In this document: in pieces, positions 7,601-13,359 of the stretch | Numbering within the stretch: the first letter of the stretch is position 1 | Layout: each line of letters starts with the position of its first letter | DNA from: CBDVBZ01 sp965372355 | GTDB taxonomy: Bacteria; Krumholzibacteriota; Krumholzibacteriia; WVZY01 | Length of the DNA stretch: 24,404 bases | Assembly (NCBI GenBank): GCA_965372355.1 | Contig: CBDVBZ010000047.1 | Location: forward strand, 1 to 24,404 | Reading direction: 5' to 3' | Position numbers and translations under genes: made by a program | Notes under the pieces: model-generated | What the model was told of the DNA's origin: nothing | Seen by the model: only the letters and a program-made list of their open reading frames with translations | Database searches by the model: none

Positions 7601-8289
7601 CCCCAGTGGTCCGCCCAGTCCTCGGCGGCGTCCCGGCAGCTGCGCACCAGGCGGGGTGACATCGCCGACACATGGGACGTGGGTTGCCGGACTCGAAACC
7701 CAAAAACCTCGGTGATGAGCGGGTAGGCAAAGAGTGACTCGACGGTGTGGACGAGCGGGTGTCGCGCGAACCGCGCCAGTGCAAGATCCTGCTTATCCCG
7801 GCGTATGGGCTCCAGCAGGTCGGCGATCCACCGCCGTGAATAGCCACGGCCGGGCTCATCGCCGTCCTTATCCTGTGGATCGAGGTTGGGCGGCAGCACG
7901 ACCAGCTCGGCGCCGGCCTGGGCGGCCACCTCCAAAATCGCGTGGAAGGTCCATCCGTGTGTCTCGAGCCCGAGTATGTGCGTGAACGCCAGGGCCTTAA
8001 CGCCGGTATCCGGCGCGCAGCGTGACAGCGCGGCCTCGAGCTGATCGTGTCGGTCGCGCGGACCGACGCAGAGGACGAGCGATTTCTGCTCGAGACCCAT
8101 GTCGACCAGGCCGTGGCAGGCCGTCTTCATGACGGCGGGCAGTGTGTCGTCGTCGTCGCTGAACGGAAACGCCACGATGACCTCGACGTCGCCGAACCCG
8201 CCGACCTCATCGAGGCCTCGACGAAGCTGCTTTCGAAAACCGGCGATGTCCTCCGGCGTGGCCGCCGTTCCATTCCATGACTCGGTCAA
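4642..8289 (-). CDS. GH130 glycoside phosphorylase/hydrolase fused to a degenerate GT-A domain
   Basis: A 1215-residue multidomain protein. Residues about 35-265 resemble GT-A glycosyltransferases of the mannosylglycerate/glucosyl-phosphoglycerate synthase type: IVAFPFSDDDDTLPAVM at the start, GFRVRQPTSHVSAMSPRL, and GFDPWLITHAILE. The metal-binding DxD position reads VVLPPNLDP (130-138), so catalysis there is doubtful. Residues about 270-880 are a long helical region I do not recognise. Residues about 890-1215 are GH130: GTEDPRVTVIGHRLYMLYTA with the likely catalytic Asp at about 983, NKDAVLYPDKFDGHYILYHR, and LGAGAQPIKTTHGWLNIYHG. GH130 enzymes act on beta-mannosides by phosphorolysis or hydrolysis. 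The start is a TTG at 8289, chosen for the AAGGAG five to six bases upstream; the frame opens further to a TTG at 8352 without such a site. Confidence 0.88.
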   Translation of the reverse strand: MTESWNGTAATPEDIAGFRKQLRRGLDEVGGFGDVEVIVAFPFSDDDDTLPAVMKTACHGLVDMGLEQKSLVLCVGPRDRHDQLEAALSRCAPDTGVKALAFTHILGLETHGWTFHAILEVAAQAGAELVVLPPNLDPQDKDGDEPGRGYSRRWIADLLEPIRRDKQDLALARFARHPLVHTVESLFAYPLITEVFGFRVRQPTSHVSAMSPRLVRSCRDAAEDWADHWGLFGFDPWLITHAILEEYSVCEVPLGLASFRRGLGMDRMKPVFRQVAYTLMKQVRENVRTWLNAPEPIVRPAMLGAAMSDIVPPRYAIDTDALFRRFKREFDHFDNTLLREILPDDFRRRMEHFADVGPNRSGLGAEEWLEIVNRFLFAYRFETTYHTEDVVDALFPLFLARLWTLTRDLDAIKDRLAEGNHVDAKRAAAIVRREAEDVIEKQADRFAAARVEFRSQWRERRVATMPYLPKIGAWEFVPHVEIVLPQELEKPDGGLVWASHVYQSLLDRYRQEFMHFLDDHLGLAEAADSGTILLKIHDFMVQIDRKLEEQVFTDDLSTIKGAVALARHVVYTFAEAPGFQLTREAASRILTALPPRNLITRLRLKGIANLIERYNPCDALAMAACTEERLYLEQVLDLLEESADPSWFHVDLIRPVVINVEYLSGSFESRSVTPLARLAGRVIAGNTPKGWGGEYHRLTFFLRLVHTTVGVEFHSRLWQEFAEGGNDFRKRLVTSLRNHWGRHVLSAHNLFENRQQRAVAERLHRLADELIRHEASAEAGRLLSAMVDVYHLSITLPDATFVPLSAWTWTSYSYRGGLGTPSPLSSLVERDWATMDFLTEYLERAGLGDEDTINRTVDRMIGEGREPENVSSELLGISVQEPDVIITQTPTARALSSARLERPLERPLLEPIAEHSWESRYVLNAAAVRLDGTIYILYRAFGDDEISRVGLAWTKDGIHIDGRLKKPIFEPAGDDTESKGTEDPRVTVIGHRLYMLYTAYDGEVAQIAMASITRSAFLRHRFGAWKRHGLGFPGLPNKDAVLYPDKFDGHYILYHRIEPNMWISYLDELDCPWPRKGQKIVIGPRSGMMWDGIKLGAGAQPIKTTHGWLNIYHGVDYQRRYRLGVLLMDLEDPSRVIYQSPNPILEPELGYEIGEGEGQRYWVPQVVFTCGAVPAEDREVVGLDDEILVYYGAADTVIGVAKGTLRGMVPILKDI

Positions 8290-8317
8290 GCGGTTCTCCT
8301 TTTCTGATGGAAAGAAA

Positions 8318-8352
8318 GCATATAATATGCCGCATGGGAACCCCGAAGACAA
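8318..8352 (-). promoter_or_regulatory. putative GH130 promoter with palindromic -10 region
   Basis: On the minus strand TTGTCT (8347-8352) lies 19 bp from TATTAT (8322-8327); the spacing is longer than ideal. The -10 is embedded in the 13-bp palindrome GCATAT-a-ATATGC (8318-8330), a possible operator. The leader to the TTG start at 8289 would be about 30 nt and contains the AAGGAG ribosome site. Confidence 0.35.
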
Positions 8353-8451
8353 AGGGCCTACGGGGCTGGGTGAACTCGGCGCGCCGCGGCAGCAGGGCGG
8401 CGGGTTGATTCATCCGGAGGAGAAGAAGCGAAAGAGGTTACACGAAACAAG

Positions 8452-8649
8452 ATATGCATATCCCTGATACTTACAGCGCTGCTACCGCTGAATACCCTGT
8501 CATTCGGTCAAGAACCTGCAAAACCCCGCTATGTTGAGTCGAACAGACTGTCAAAATACCTGGTCTCGTTACCTGGAGATTTTGACCCGTCCAAAACATA
8601 CAATCTCGTTGGGGGACCCGAAGTATCCCGGTGCAACCCGTCCTTCTAG
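8452..8649 (+). pseudogene. N-terminal remnant of a secreted alpha/beta-hydrolase-like gene
   Basis: One frame reads as an export signal (ICISLILTALLPLNTLSFGQ) followed by EPAKPRYVESNRLSKYLVSL and PGDFDPSKTYNLVGG, then runs into a TAG at 8647. The segment LPxDFDPSKTYxLV is typical of the beginning of the catalytic domain of secreted esterase/hydrolase proteins. No ATG, GTG or TTG is available in this frame near the GGAGGA at about 8417, so the start codon also appears lost. About 65 codons remain of a protein that would normally be several hundred residues. The distal activator site of the next promoter overlaps the terminal TAG. Family assignment is an inference from a short motif. Confidence 0.4.
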
Positions 8650-8679
8650 TATGAAATTCCCAGCATTTCATCATGAAAT
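8643..8679 (+). promoter_or_regulatory. tandem upstream activator sites of the peptidase operon
   Basis: The proximal site is ATTTCA-tca-TGAAAT (8665-8679), a perfect palindrome that extends to GCATTTCA/TGAAATGC (8663-8681). A weaker site, CTTCTA-gta-TGAAAT (8643-8657, 9 of 12 positions), is centred 22 bp upstream. The proximal centre (8672) is 84 bp from the -24 GG at 8756. The same arrangement recurs at three other places in the window, and the probable binder is the XylR/DmpR-type activator encoded at 17015-18652. Confidence 0.7.
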
Positions 8680-8725
8680 GCAACGGTCTCATCGCAAACA
8701 CACCCCACCTTCGTAACTGGATTAT

Positions 8726-8738
8726 TGTCAAGGAATTA
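8726..8738 (+). promoter_or_regulatory. IHF-like site between activator sites and sigma54 promoter
   Basis: TGTCAAGGAATTA matches the IHF consensus WATCAANNNNTTR at 8 of 9 defined positions and lies between the activator sites and the -24 element, where DNA bending would help looping. The consensus is short, so chance matches are common. Confidence 0.3.
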
Positions 8739-8754
8739 ACGGCGTTTACCGGCA

Positions 8755-8770
8755 TGGCATGCCCAATGCA
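8755..8770 (+). promoter_or_regulatory. sigma54 (-24/-12) promoter of the peptidase operon
   Basis: TGGCATG-CCCA-ATGCA has GG (8756-8757) and GC (8768-8769) separated by exactly 10 bp, as sigma54 requires. It differs from the consensus TGGCACG-N4-TTGC at one base in each half. Transcription is predicted near 8781, about 55 nt before the peptidase ATG. Confidence 0.65.
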
Positions 8771-8835
8771 CTTGCTGTTGGCTGGTTATTGATGAAGGGA
8801 AGTTGGCAAGAGCCGTCGCACCGAAGGAGACCCCT

Positions 8836-10065
8836 ATGTACCGCGAACTCCGTGAGCAGAGCAAACTCGCCGAAGAAGACCTGGTTCGGGTCACCCGGGA
8901 GTTGATACGCATCCCAAGCCACGGTTTTCGAGAAAGAGCGGTGGCTGATCGGATCGAAAATCTCCTCGAAGGCATGGAGTACGACCTGGTCTATCGAGAT
9001 GAAGTCGGCAATGTCGTAGCAGTACTGACCGGCGACGAAGAAGGCCCGACAATCCTGCTGAGTTCGCATATGGACACGGCGCTTCCCGAGGACGAAGAGG
9101 CGTTTACCCACAGCCCGTACTCGGGTCGACTCGAAGGGGGCCGCATCTACGGGCTTGGCGCCACCGACGGCAAGGCAGGGCTGGCCGCACAGATCTACGC
9201 GGGTCACGTTCTCGCCACAGGGCCGGTGTTGTCCCGCGGCACGCTCGTCTTCGCGGCTACTGTCGCCAACGAAAACGGCTGCGGTGTCGGTCTGCGCTAT
9301 CTGCTGCAGGACTCACTCCCGAAGCTCGGTATCACACCGGATATCGCAATACTCGGGGAGCCAACGAATTTGACGATATGCAGGGGGCACGACGGTTGGG
9401 CGGAAATCGTCGTGCACATCGAAGGTGCCACGTCCTGCAACGTGACTCGTGGAACAGATCTCGTGTTCCAGAGTCTGCGCCGGACGGCAAGTGTGTGTTC
9501 TCTGCACGGAACGCGAGACGTCATGTCGGTGACACCGCCGAAATATGACGGCCCTCTCGACGGCCGCGGTGCAACGATAGAGGTCCACCGCCGCCTTTAT
9601 GCCGGCGAGTTGCCGGAGCGCTGTGCTCATTGGGTCGAGAAACGCATACTGAATGGGACAGAGCTAGAAACAGACGTATCGGTGCACGTCGCGGTTCGAA
9701 CCGAGCGCCGGCGTTTCTACAGCGGCCAGACAGCCACGGTCCTGCGCAGTTGCGCGCCGTGGCTGCCTGATCGTTCCGAGTCAGTCCTCCTCCAGGCCCA
9801 CAAAATACTGCAAGACATTGGTCCGTGGCATTCAGGAATCCGAACGTGGCCGGATGCACGCCTTGGCATGGGCACGCCTGGGGGCATGCTGACCGGAGAC
9901 TATCAGATCCCCACTTTTGCGTTCGGTCCCGGTGAGGCTCGGTTGGCACACACACCCGTGGAGTCGGTTGCGGTCGACAGACTTGTCGATGCCGTCCTCG
10001 GAACGGCAGTCCTGGCGCACGACCTCATTGGTGCCGCACGATTCGGTTGGGCCATCGCACCGTAG
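8836..10065 (+). CDS. M20-family metallopeptidase/deacylase with altered metal site
   Basis: A 409-residue cytosolic protein of the M20 (ArgE/DapE/ACY1) family, which hydrolyses amide bonds of peptides or N-acyl amino acids. Visible ligand motifs are SSHMDTA (His78, Asp80), GLGATDGKAG (Asp111), GEPTN (Glu175) and LAHTPVES near the C-terminus. The usual EE pair is ANENG (Glu146-Asn147), so one metal ligand appears changed to Asn. The His of the dimerisation domain (G-x3-H) appears as Cys in EGATSCNVTRG. The substrate is therefore uncertain. GAAGGAG lies before the ATG at 8836; the frame extends to an unsupported TTG at 8803. It is the first gene after the sigma54 promoter at 8755. Confidence 0.85.
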   Translation: MYRELREQSKLAEEDLVRVTRELIRIPSHGFRERAVADRIENLLEGMEYDLVYRDEVGNVVAVLTGDEEGPTILLSSHMDTALPEDEEAFTHSPYSGRLEGGRIYGLGATDGKAGLAAQIYAGHVLATGPVLSRGTLVFAATVANENGCGVGLRYLLQDSLPKLGITPDIAILGEPTNLTICRGHDGWAEIVVHIEGATSCNVTRGTDLVFQSLRRTASVCSLHGTRDVMSVTPPKYDGPLDGRGATIEVHRRLYAGELPERCAHWVEKRILNGTELETDVSVHVAVRTERRRFYSGQTATVLRSCAPWLPDRSESVLLQAHKILQDIGPWHSGIRTWPDARLGMGTPGGMLTGDYQIPTFAFGPGEARLAHTPVESVAVDRLVDAVLGTAVLAHDLIGAARFGWAIAP

Positions 10066-10161
10066 GCGAGGTGGCAAAAAAGAGGTCCAGAGAGATGTCA
10101 GTGAATAGAACTCGATCAAAGCAACCGCGCCGAATTCGTTTCGGTAGAGGAGGTGTCGAAA

Positions 10162-10608
10162 ATGAGAAAAACCAAGCACGTACTAGTCGTCGCGGTGTGC
10201 GCCTTACTCATGGTTGTCACATCCGCCGAGATTGCTCCGAGCCAGCAGAGCACGGCGAAGCAAATGGATCGTTTCATTGTTCGGACCCAACTGATCTGCA
10301 GTGAGATGAACCGGACAGGACAGGCGAAGTGGCATCGCCAGATGCTGATGCAGATGGGCGAATCGATGGGGATCATGGCAGAGCAGGTCAAGATTCTTGA
10401 CGAACGGTCGCGGAAGATGGTGCAGAACAAATCCCTTATGCAAGACCGGGAGTTGGAGGCCGATCTCTACGGCGTCAATGCCCAGATCGTTGAGCTGACG
10501 CGCACAATGGAAAACATGCTCCAGTACATGGAGCACATGACGTATCGCTTTGGCAAGATGTCTGCGAACACAAAGCGGCATGCGCTTGCCCAGACCACGA
10601 TGGATTAG
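10162..10608 (+). CDS. exported Met-rich helical protein, unknown function
   Basis: A 148-residue protein with a clear Sec signal (MRKTKHVLVVAVCALLMVVTSAE). The remainder is hydrophilic and predicted helical, with many methionines (about one residue in nine), notably QMLMQMGESMGIMAEQ and TMENMLQYMEHM. I do not recognise the family. Met clusters in exported proteins can bind Cu(I) or other soft metals, but no Cys/His motif makes this firm. GAGGAGG is eight bases before the ATG at 10162; a GTG at 10153 is in frame but overlaps the ribosome site. It is second in the operon, between the peptidase and the NifX-like gene. Confidence 0.75.
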   Translation: MRKTKHVLVVAVCALLMVVTSAEIAPSQQSTAKQMDRFIVRTQLICSEMNRTGQAKWHRQMLMQMGESMGIMAEQVKILDERSRKMVQNKSLMQDRELEADLYGVNAQIVELTRTMENMLQYMEHMTYRFGKMSANTKRHALAQTTMD

Positions 10609-10633
10609 CCCCGGTCTGTGTGCCCGTGGGCTA
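10606..10633 (+). other. intra-operon inverted repeat
   Basis: TAGCCC (10606-10611) and GGGCTA (10628-10633) form a 6-bp stem with a 16-nt loop that starts within the stop codon of the Met-rich gene. No T-run follows, so it is not a typical terminator; it could mark the 3' end of a processed transcript. Confidence 0.3.
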
Positions 10634-10681
10634 GAAATGCGGCCATGATTAATCGGGTTCTGCTGTGTAGAGGAGGAAGCA

Positions 10682-11065
10682 ATGCAAATATGCATTCCAA
10701 CGGAGGATGATCGGGCGTTGGACGCCCGGGTGTACGACCACTTTGGAAGCGCGCCATTCTTTGCGCTCGCCGATACCGAGTCCGGAGACATTGAGATGCT
10801 GGACAATACCAAGGGACGCCATCGACACGGTGAGTGTGAGCCCATCGATCACATCGACGCGGATCAAACCGATGCAGTGGTTTGCCGGGGCATCGGCAAG
10901 CGGGCCTGCGCCTCCCTGGAGCGTGCCGGCGTCGATGTCTTGATCACCGCTGCACACACGGTGCGTGACGTCATTGCCGAAGCCCGTGAGAAGAAGCTCC
11001 GGAGGCTCTCGACCGATGAGGCGTGTGGTGGTCACAGCGGAAAGCACCGGCGTCACTCCCACTGA
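10682..11065 (+). CDS. NifX/MTH1175-family (dinitrogenase Fe-Mo cofactor type) protein
   Basis: A 127-residue protein of the NifX/NifB-C-terminal family (PF02579): MQICIPTEDDRALDARVYDHFGSAPFFALADT, then the CRGIGKRACASLERAGVDV strand-helix segment. Members bind iron-molybdenum or iron-sulfur clusters in nitrogenase assembly, but many stand-alone copies in anaerobes have unknown roles. No nif structural or assembly gene is visible nearby. The C-terminus is rich in His and basic residues (CGGHSGKHRRHSH), a possible metal-binding tail. GAGGAGG precedes the ATG. Its partner is probably the CooC-like ATPase just downstream; NifX-type and Mrp/CooC-type genes are often neighbours. Confidence 0.88.
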   Translation: MQICIPTEDDRALDARVYDHFGSAPFFALADTESGDIEMLDNTKGRHRHGECEPIDHIDADQTDAVVCRGIGKRACASLERAGVDVLITAAHTVRDVIAEAREKKLRRLSTDEACGGHSGKHRRHSH

Positions 11066-11179
11066 AGACCCCGAGCTTGCTCGGCAGGAGACGGTGGCGC
11101 CGATGCGGAATCAAGCGCGTTTCGCCGCGGAGCGGGGATTAATCCTCATTGGCGATGGAAACAGAAGGTGAGGTTGACA

Positions 11180-12121
11180 ATGAAAACGGCGAGTGGAGCC
11201 TTGAATGGTAAGAAGGTCGGGATCTTCGGCAAGGGCGGGAGTGGAAAAAGCACCCTCACCGTGCTTCTCGCCGGTGCGCTGAGGAACTTCGACTACGAGG
11301 TCTGCGTTTTGGATGCCGACTCGAGCAACGTGGCCTTGTATCGAGCGCTGGGGCTTCGGGAATCGCCGAGACCGCTCGTTGAGTATTTCGGCGGCATGGT
11401 GTTTGGCGGCGGTCTGGTGACCTGCCCCGTCGACGATCCCAACCCGTTGCCAGGGGCAGAGATCCAGCTGGAGGAGCTTCCGTGGCGGTACCGGGCCACG
11501 ACTCCGGACGGGATCCAGTTCCTCGTTCTGGGGAAAATGGGCCGATACGGGCCGGGCGCCGGCTGTGACGGGCCGATTGCCAAGATAGCCAGGGACCTGC
11601 GCGTGTACAGCGCGGCCGGGGACCTGGTCACGCTGGTCGATTTCAAGGCGGGACTCGAAGATTCGGCGCGAGGGGTGATCACGGGGCTGGATTGGGTCGT
11701 TCTGGTCGTGGATCAAACCGCTGCCTCTGTCCAAATGGCTATCGACATGAAGGATATGGTCGAAAAGCTGGTGGACGGTGTAATGCCCGCCACCAGGCAT
11801 CTCGACAACCCCGCTCTGGTCCAGATGGCGAATTTGATTTACGCAAATGCGAAGGTCGAAGGCGTTTCGTATGTACTCAACAAGATATCGGGAGCCACCA
11901 AGGAGCAGTACCTCCGCGACAGGCTGCTCGAAGCGTGCATAAGCCCAATCGGCACGATCCATGATGCTACAGCGGTCTCGGTAGGTTGGTTGACGGGATC
12001 CAAACTGAACACGGAGAGCACCCGAGAAGAAGTAACCACAATCGCGGAGAGGTTGGAACGAGCGGTGCGAGCGAACCAGGCCCCCAGGCTGCCTGACCAA
12101 CGGCGCAGCGGTCACTCATAG
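11180..12121 (+). CDS. CooC/Mrp-like deviant Walker ATPase (SIMIBI class)
   Basis: A 313-residue P-loop ATPase of the MinD/ParA/NifH superfamily. The deviant Walker A motif is GKGGSGKST (17-25), with signature lysine Lys18. It is followed by VLDADSSN (44-51, switch I), VDFKAGLEDSARG (switch II region) and WVVLVVDQT. It most resembles CooC-type metal-insertion ATPases: the switch regions DADSSN and D-x-x-AGLED-x-x-RG fit that group, but the CxC motif of CooC is absent. It probably acts in metallocofactor or Fe-S assembly with the NifX-like protein. GAGG lies six bases before the ATG at 11180; a GTG at 11168 is an alternative start. Confidence 0.85.
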   Translation: MKTASGALNGKKVGIFGKGGSGKSTLTVLLAGALRNFDYEVCVLDADSSNVALYRALGLRESPRPLVEYFGGMVFGGGLVTCPVDDPNPLPGAEIQLEELPWRYRATTPDGIQFLVLGKMGRYGPGAGCDGPIAKIARDLRVYSAAGDLVTLVDFKAGLEDSARGVITGLDWVVLVVDQTAASVQMAIDMKDMVEKLVDGVMPATRHLDNPALVQMANLIYANAKVEGVSYVLNKISGATKEQYLRDRLLEACISPIGTIHDATAVSVGWLTGSKLNTESTREEVTTIAERLERAVRANQAPRLPDQRRSGHS

Positions 12122-12163
12122 AATCGCTCGGTGCGGGGTCGGACCAAAAGAGGCTTGACAACA

Positions 12164-12277
12164 ATGAAGAATGACTATCCGGAATACAACCGTGCAGTGC
12201 GTGAGATGTTCACAACGCTGGACCGTCTGCGGTATACGGTGCGGAGGCTCTATCACGGCTCGAGCAATTCGAAATGA
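12164..12277 (+). CDS. 37-residue small protein candidate
   Basis: An open frame of 37 codons encoding a basic peptide (MKNDYPEYNRAVREMFTTLD and so on), ending TGA at 12277. AAGAGG lies about 11 bases before the ATG in a context (GAGG-cTTGACAACA-ATG) that resembles the leader of the preceding ATPase gene (GAGG-TTGACA-ATG). It sits 42 bp after that gene and 78 bp before the universal stress protein gene, in the same direction. No cysteines or membrane segment are present. No homologue comes to mind; expression is an inference from position, ribosome site and codon pattern. Confidence 0.45.
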   Translation: MKNDYPEYNRAVREMFTTLDRLRYTVRRLYHGSSNSK

Positions 12278-12310
12278 CAGATGTGAGTTAGTCACCGCTC
12301 ACCGACAACA

Positions 12311-12337
12311 ACCCGCCATCGCGCCCTGTTGGCGGGT
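12311..12337 (+). other. hairpin directly upstream of the Usp ribosome site
   Basis: ACCCGCCA (12311-12318) and TGGCGGGT (12330-12337) form a perfect 8-bp GC-rich stem with an 11-nt loop. It ends just before AGAGGAG of the Usp gene. No T-run follows. It may block RNA decay or modulate initiation. Confidence 0.45.
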
Positions 12338-12355
12338 GAAAGAGGAGATATTGCG

Positions 12356-12859
12356 ATGAGTATGAAGATTCTGTTGGCTTTGGATGGATCGGCGAACTCC
12401 CTGAAGGCCGCTGAACACGTTGGAAGAGTCAGCTGCAGCTGTCGCGACATGGAGATCACGTTTTACCACGTGATTGTCCGTCCACCCGAGCTTTCCGAGC
12501 ACCCAGGTGAGCACACGGCCGGTGATGAGGAGCGGCTCAAGGAGGCACTGAAGGAAAAGCAGAAAGCGTGGCTGGCACGGGCCCGGGAACGGGTCGAAAC
12601 AACGGTTTTCGCTCCTGCCAGAACGGTCTTTAGGACCAGCAGCGTGAGCGAGACACAGGCCCTGATCCGAACCAAGGTCGAGGCGGAAGCCCATCTGGAC
12701 GCAGCGTTGGCCATCATTAACGAGGCGAAGACCGGCGGATACGATGTTGTCGTCATGGGCAGAAGAGGGGTGTCGATGCTGAAGGAGTTCGTCTTTGGAG
12801 GCGTCACGTGCAAAGTTATTCATCATCTGCGCGGCTGCGCGATATGGATTGCGGAATAG
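12356..12859 (+). CDS. universal stress protein (UspA family)
   Basis: A 167-residue single-domain Usp: MKILLALDGSANSLKAAEHV at the N-terminus, a long charged insertion (about 45-85), and the C-terminal nucleotide-binding segment VVVMGRRGVSMLKEFVFGGVTCKVIHH. The ATP-binding consensus G-2x-G-9x-G(S/T) is nearly kept (GRRG, nine residues, then GG), with Gly replacing the expected Ser/Thr, so ATP binding is not certain. Usp proteins support survival in energy limitation, hypoxia or stasis. AGAGGAG precedes the ATG at 12356; a second ATG follows at 12362. It is the last gene of the unit that starts at the sigma54 promoter at 8755, if no internal terminator intervenes. Confidence 0.9.
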   Translation: MSMKILLALDGSANSLKAAEHVGRVSCSCRDMEITFYHVIVRPPELSEHPGEHTAGDEERLKEALKEKQKAWLARARERVETTVFAPARTVFRTSSVSETQALIRTKVEAEAHLDAALAIINEAKTGGYDVVVMGRRGVSMLKEFVFGGVTCKVIHHLRGCAIWIAE

Positions 12860-13052
12860 AAGCCCGGCGGGATGCAACAATGGTGGACGTGGTCGAACCA
12901 CCGTCACCTACCCCCTTTTTGTGAGAGACAATGGGTGATACGGTTAGTCAAGTGTTCGGCCCGTCCCCTCCCGTCGGGCAACTCTGTTTTTGGGTTTCGA
13001 TCTCATCCCGTCCAACCCACGCACCCACGCGACCGGCTTGACTGGGAGAAAG

Positions 13053-13214
13053 GTGCTGAGCCTCCTCATTAGCCCCCCCAATACCATTGCCTTTGCCCCC
13101 CGAGTTGTGGAAACCAAGGACCTGGCGCGCTACGGCACGGTCGTCTCCTTTCCCGGAGTGATCGTCATGCTACTTGTGATCCTCGTGGCCCACAAAACGC
13201 TTCGCCTGTCGTAA
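13053..13214 (+). pseudogene. C-terminal remnant of a DASS/SLC13-like transporter
   Basis: The frame reads LISPPNTIAFAPRVVETKDL, then ARYGTVVSFPGVIVMLLVIL and VAHKTLRLS before a TAA. The S-P-P-N-x-I-A-F motif followed by KDLARYG and a final hydrophobic helix is characteristic of the C-terminal end of divalent anion:Na+ symporter family proteins. Only the last helix remains; upstream sequence in this frame lacks the remaining helices. A GTG at 13053 could in theory start a 53-residue peptide. It lies between the Usp gene and the regulatory region of the DUF89 gene and is most simply a decayed gene. Family call rests on a short motif. Confidence 0.4.
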
Positions 13215-13249
13215 CCGCCGGGTGCTTTCTCAAAACCGAGATCAGAAGC

Positions 13250-13285
13250 ACTTCATAGTGAAACGATTTTATTTCAGCTCGAAAT
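13250..13285 (+). promoter_or_regulatory. tandem upstream activator sites of the DUF89 gene
   Basis: The proximal site is ATTTCA-gct-CGAAAT (13271-13285, 12 of 12 to ATTTCA-N3-YGAAAT). The distal site is ACTTCA-tag-TGAAAC (13250-13264, 10 of 12). Their centres are 21 bp apart, two helical turns. The proximal centre (13278) is 83 bp from the -24 GG at 13361. The expected binder is the sigma54 activator encoded at 17015-18652. Confidence 0.75.
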
Positions 13286-13359
13286 GCCGTGCCCAAAACG
13301 CCACCATGCCACTACACACAACCCATTGTAATCAATGCAACTAGACTGCTCCTGCATTG

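Noticed and set aside
8471..8755. 94-codon minus-strand frame
   Set aside because: No ribosome site or recognisable motif, and it covers the palindromic activator sites and the sigma54 promoter.
11066..11179. 22-codon frame (ATG 11103) between NifX-like and ATPase genes
   Set aside because: No ribosome site, and its end overlaps the ATPase leader; nothing else supports it.
12870..12920. Rho-independent terminator after the Usp gene
   Set aside because: GTGGT/ACCAC could pair but is weak, and the T-run lies about 15 bases further on after a C-rich stretch.
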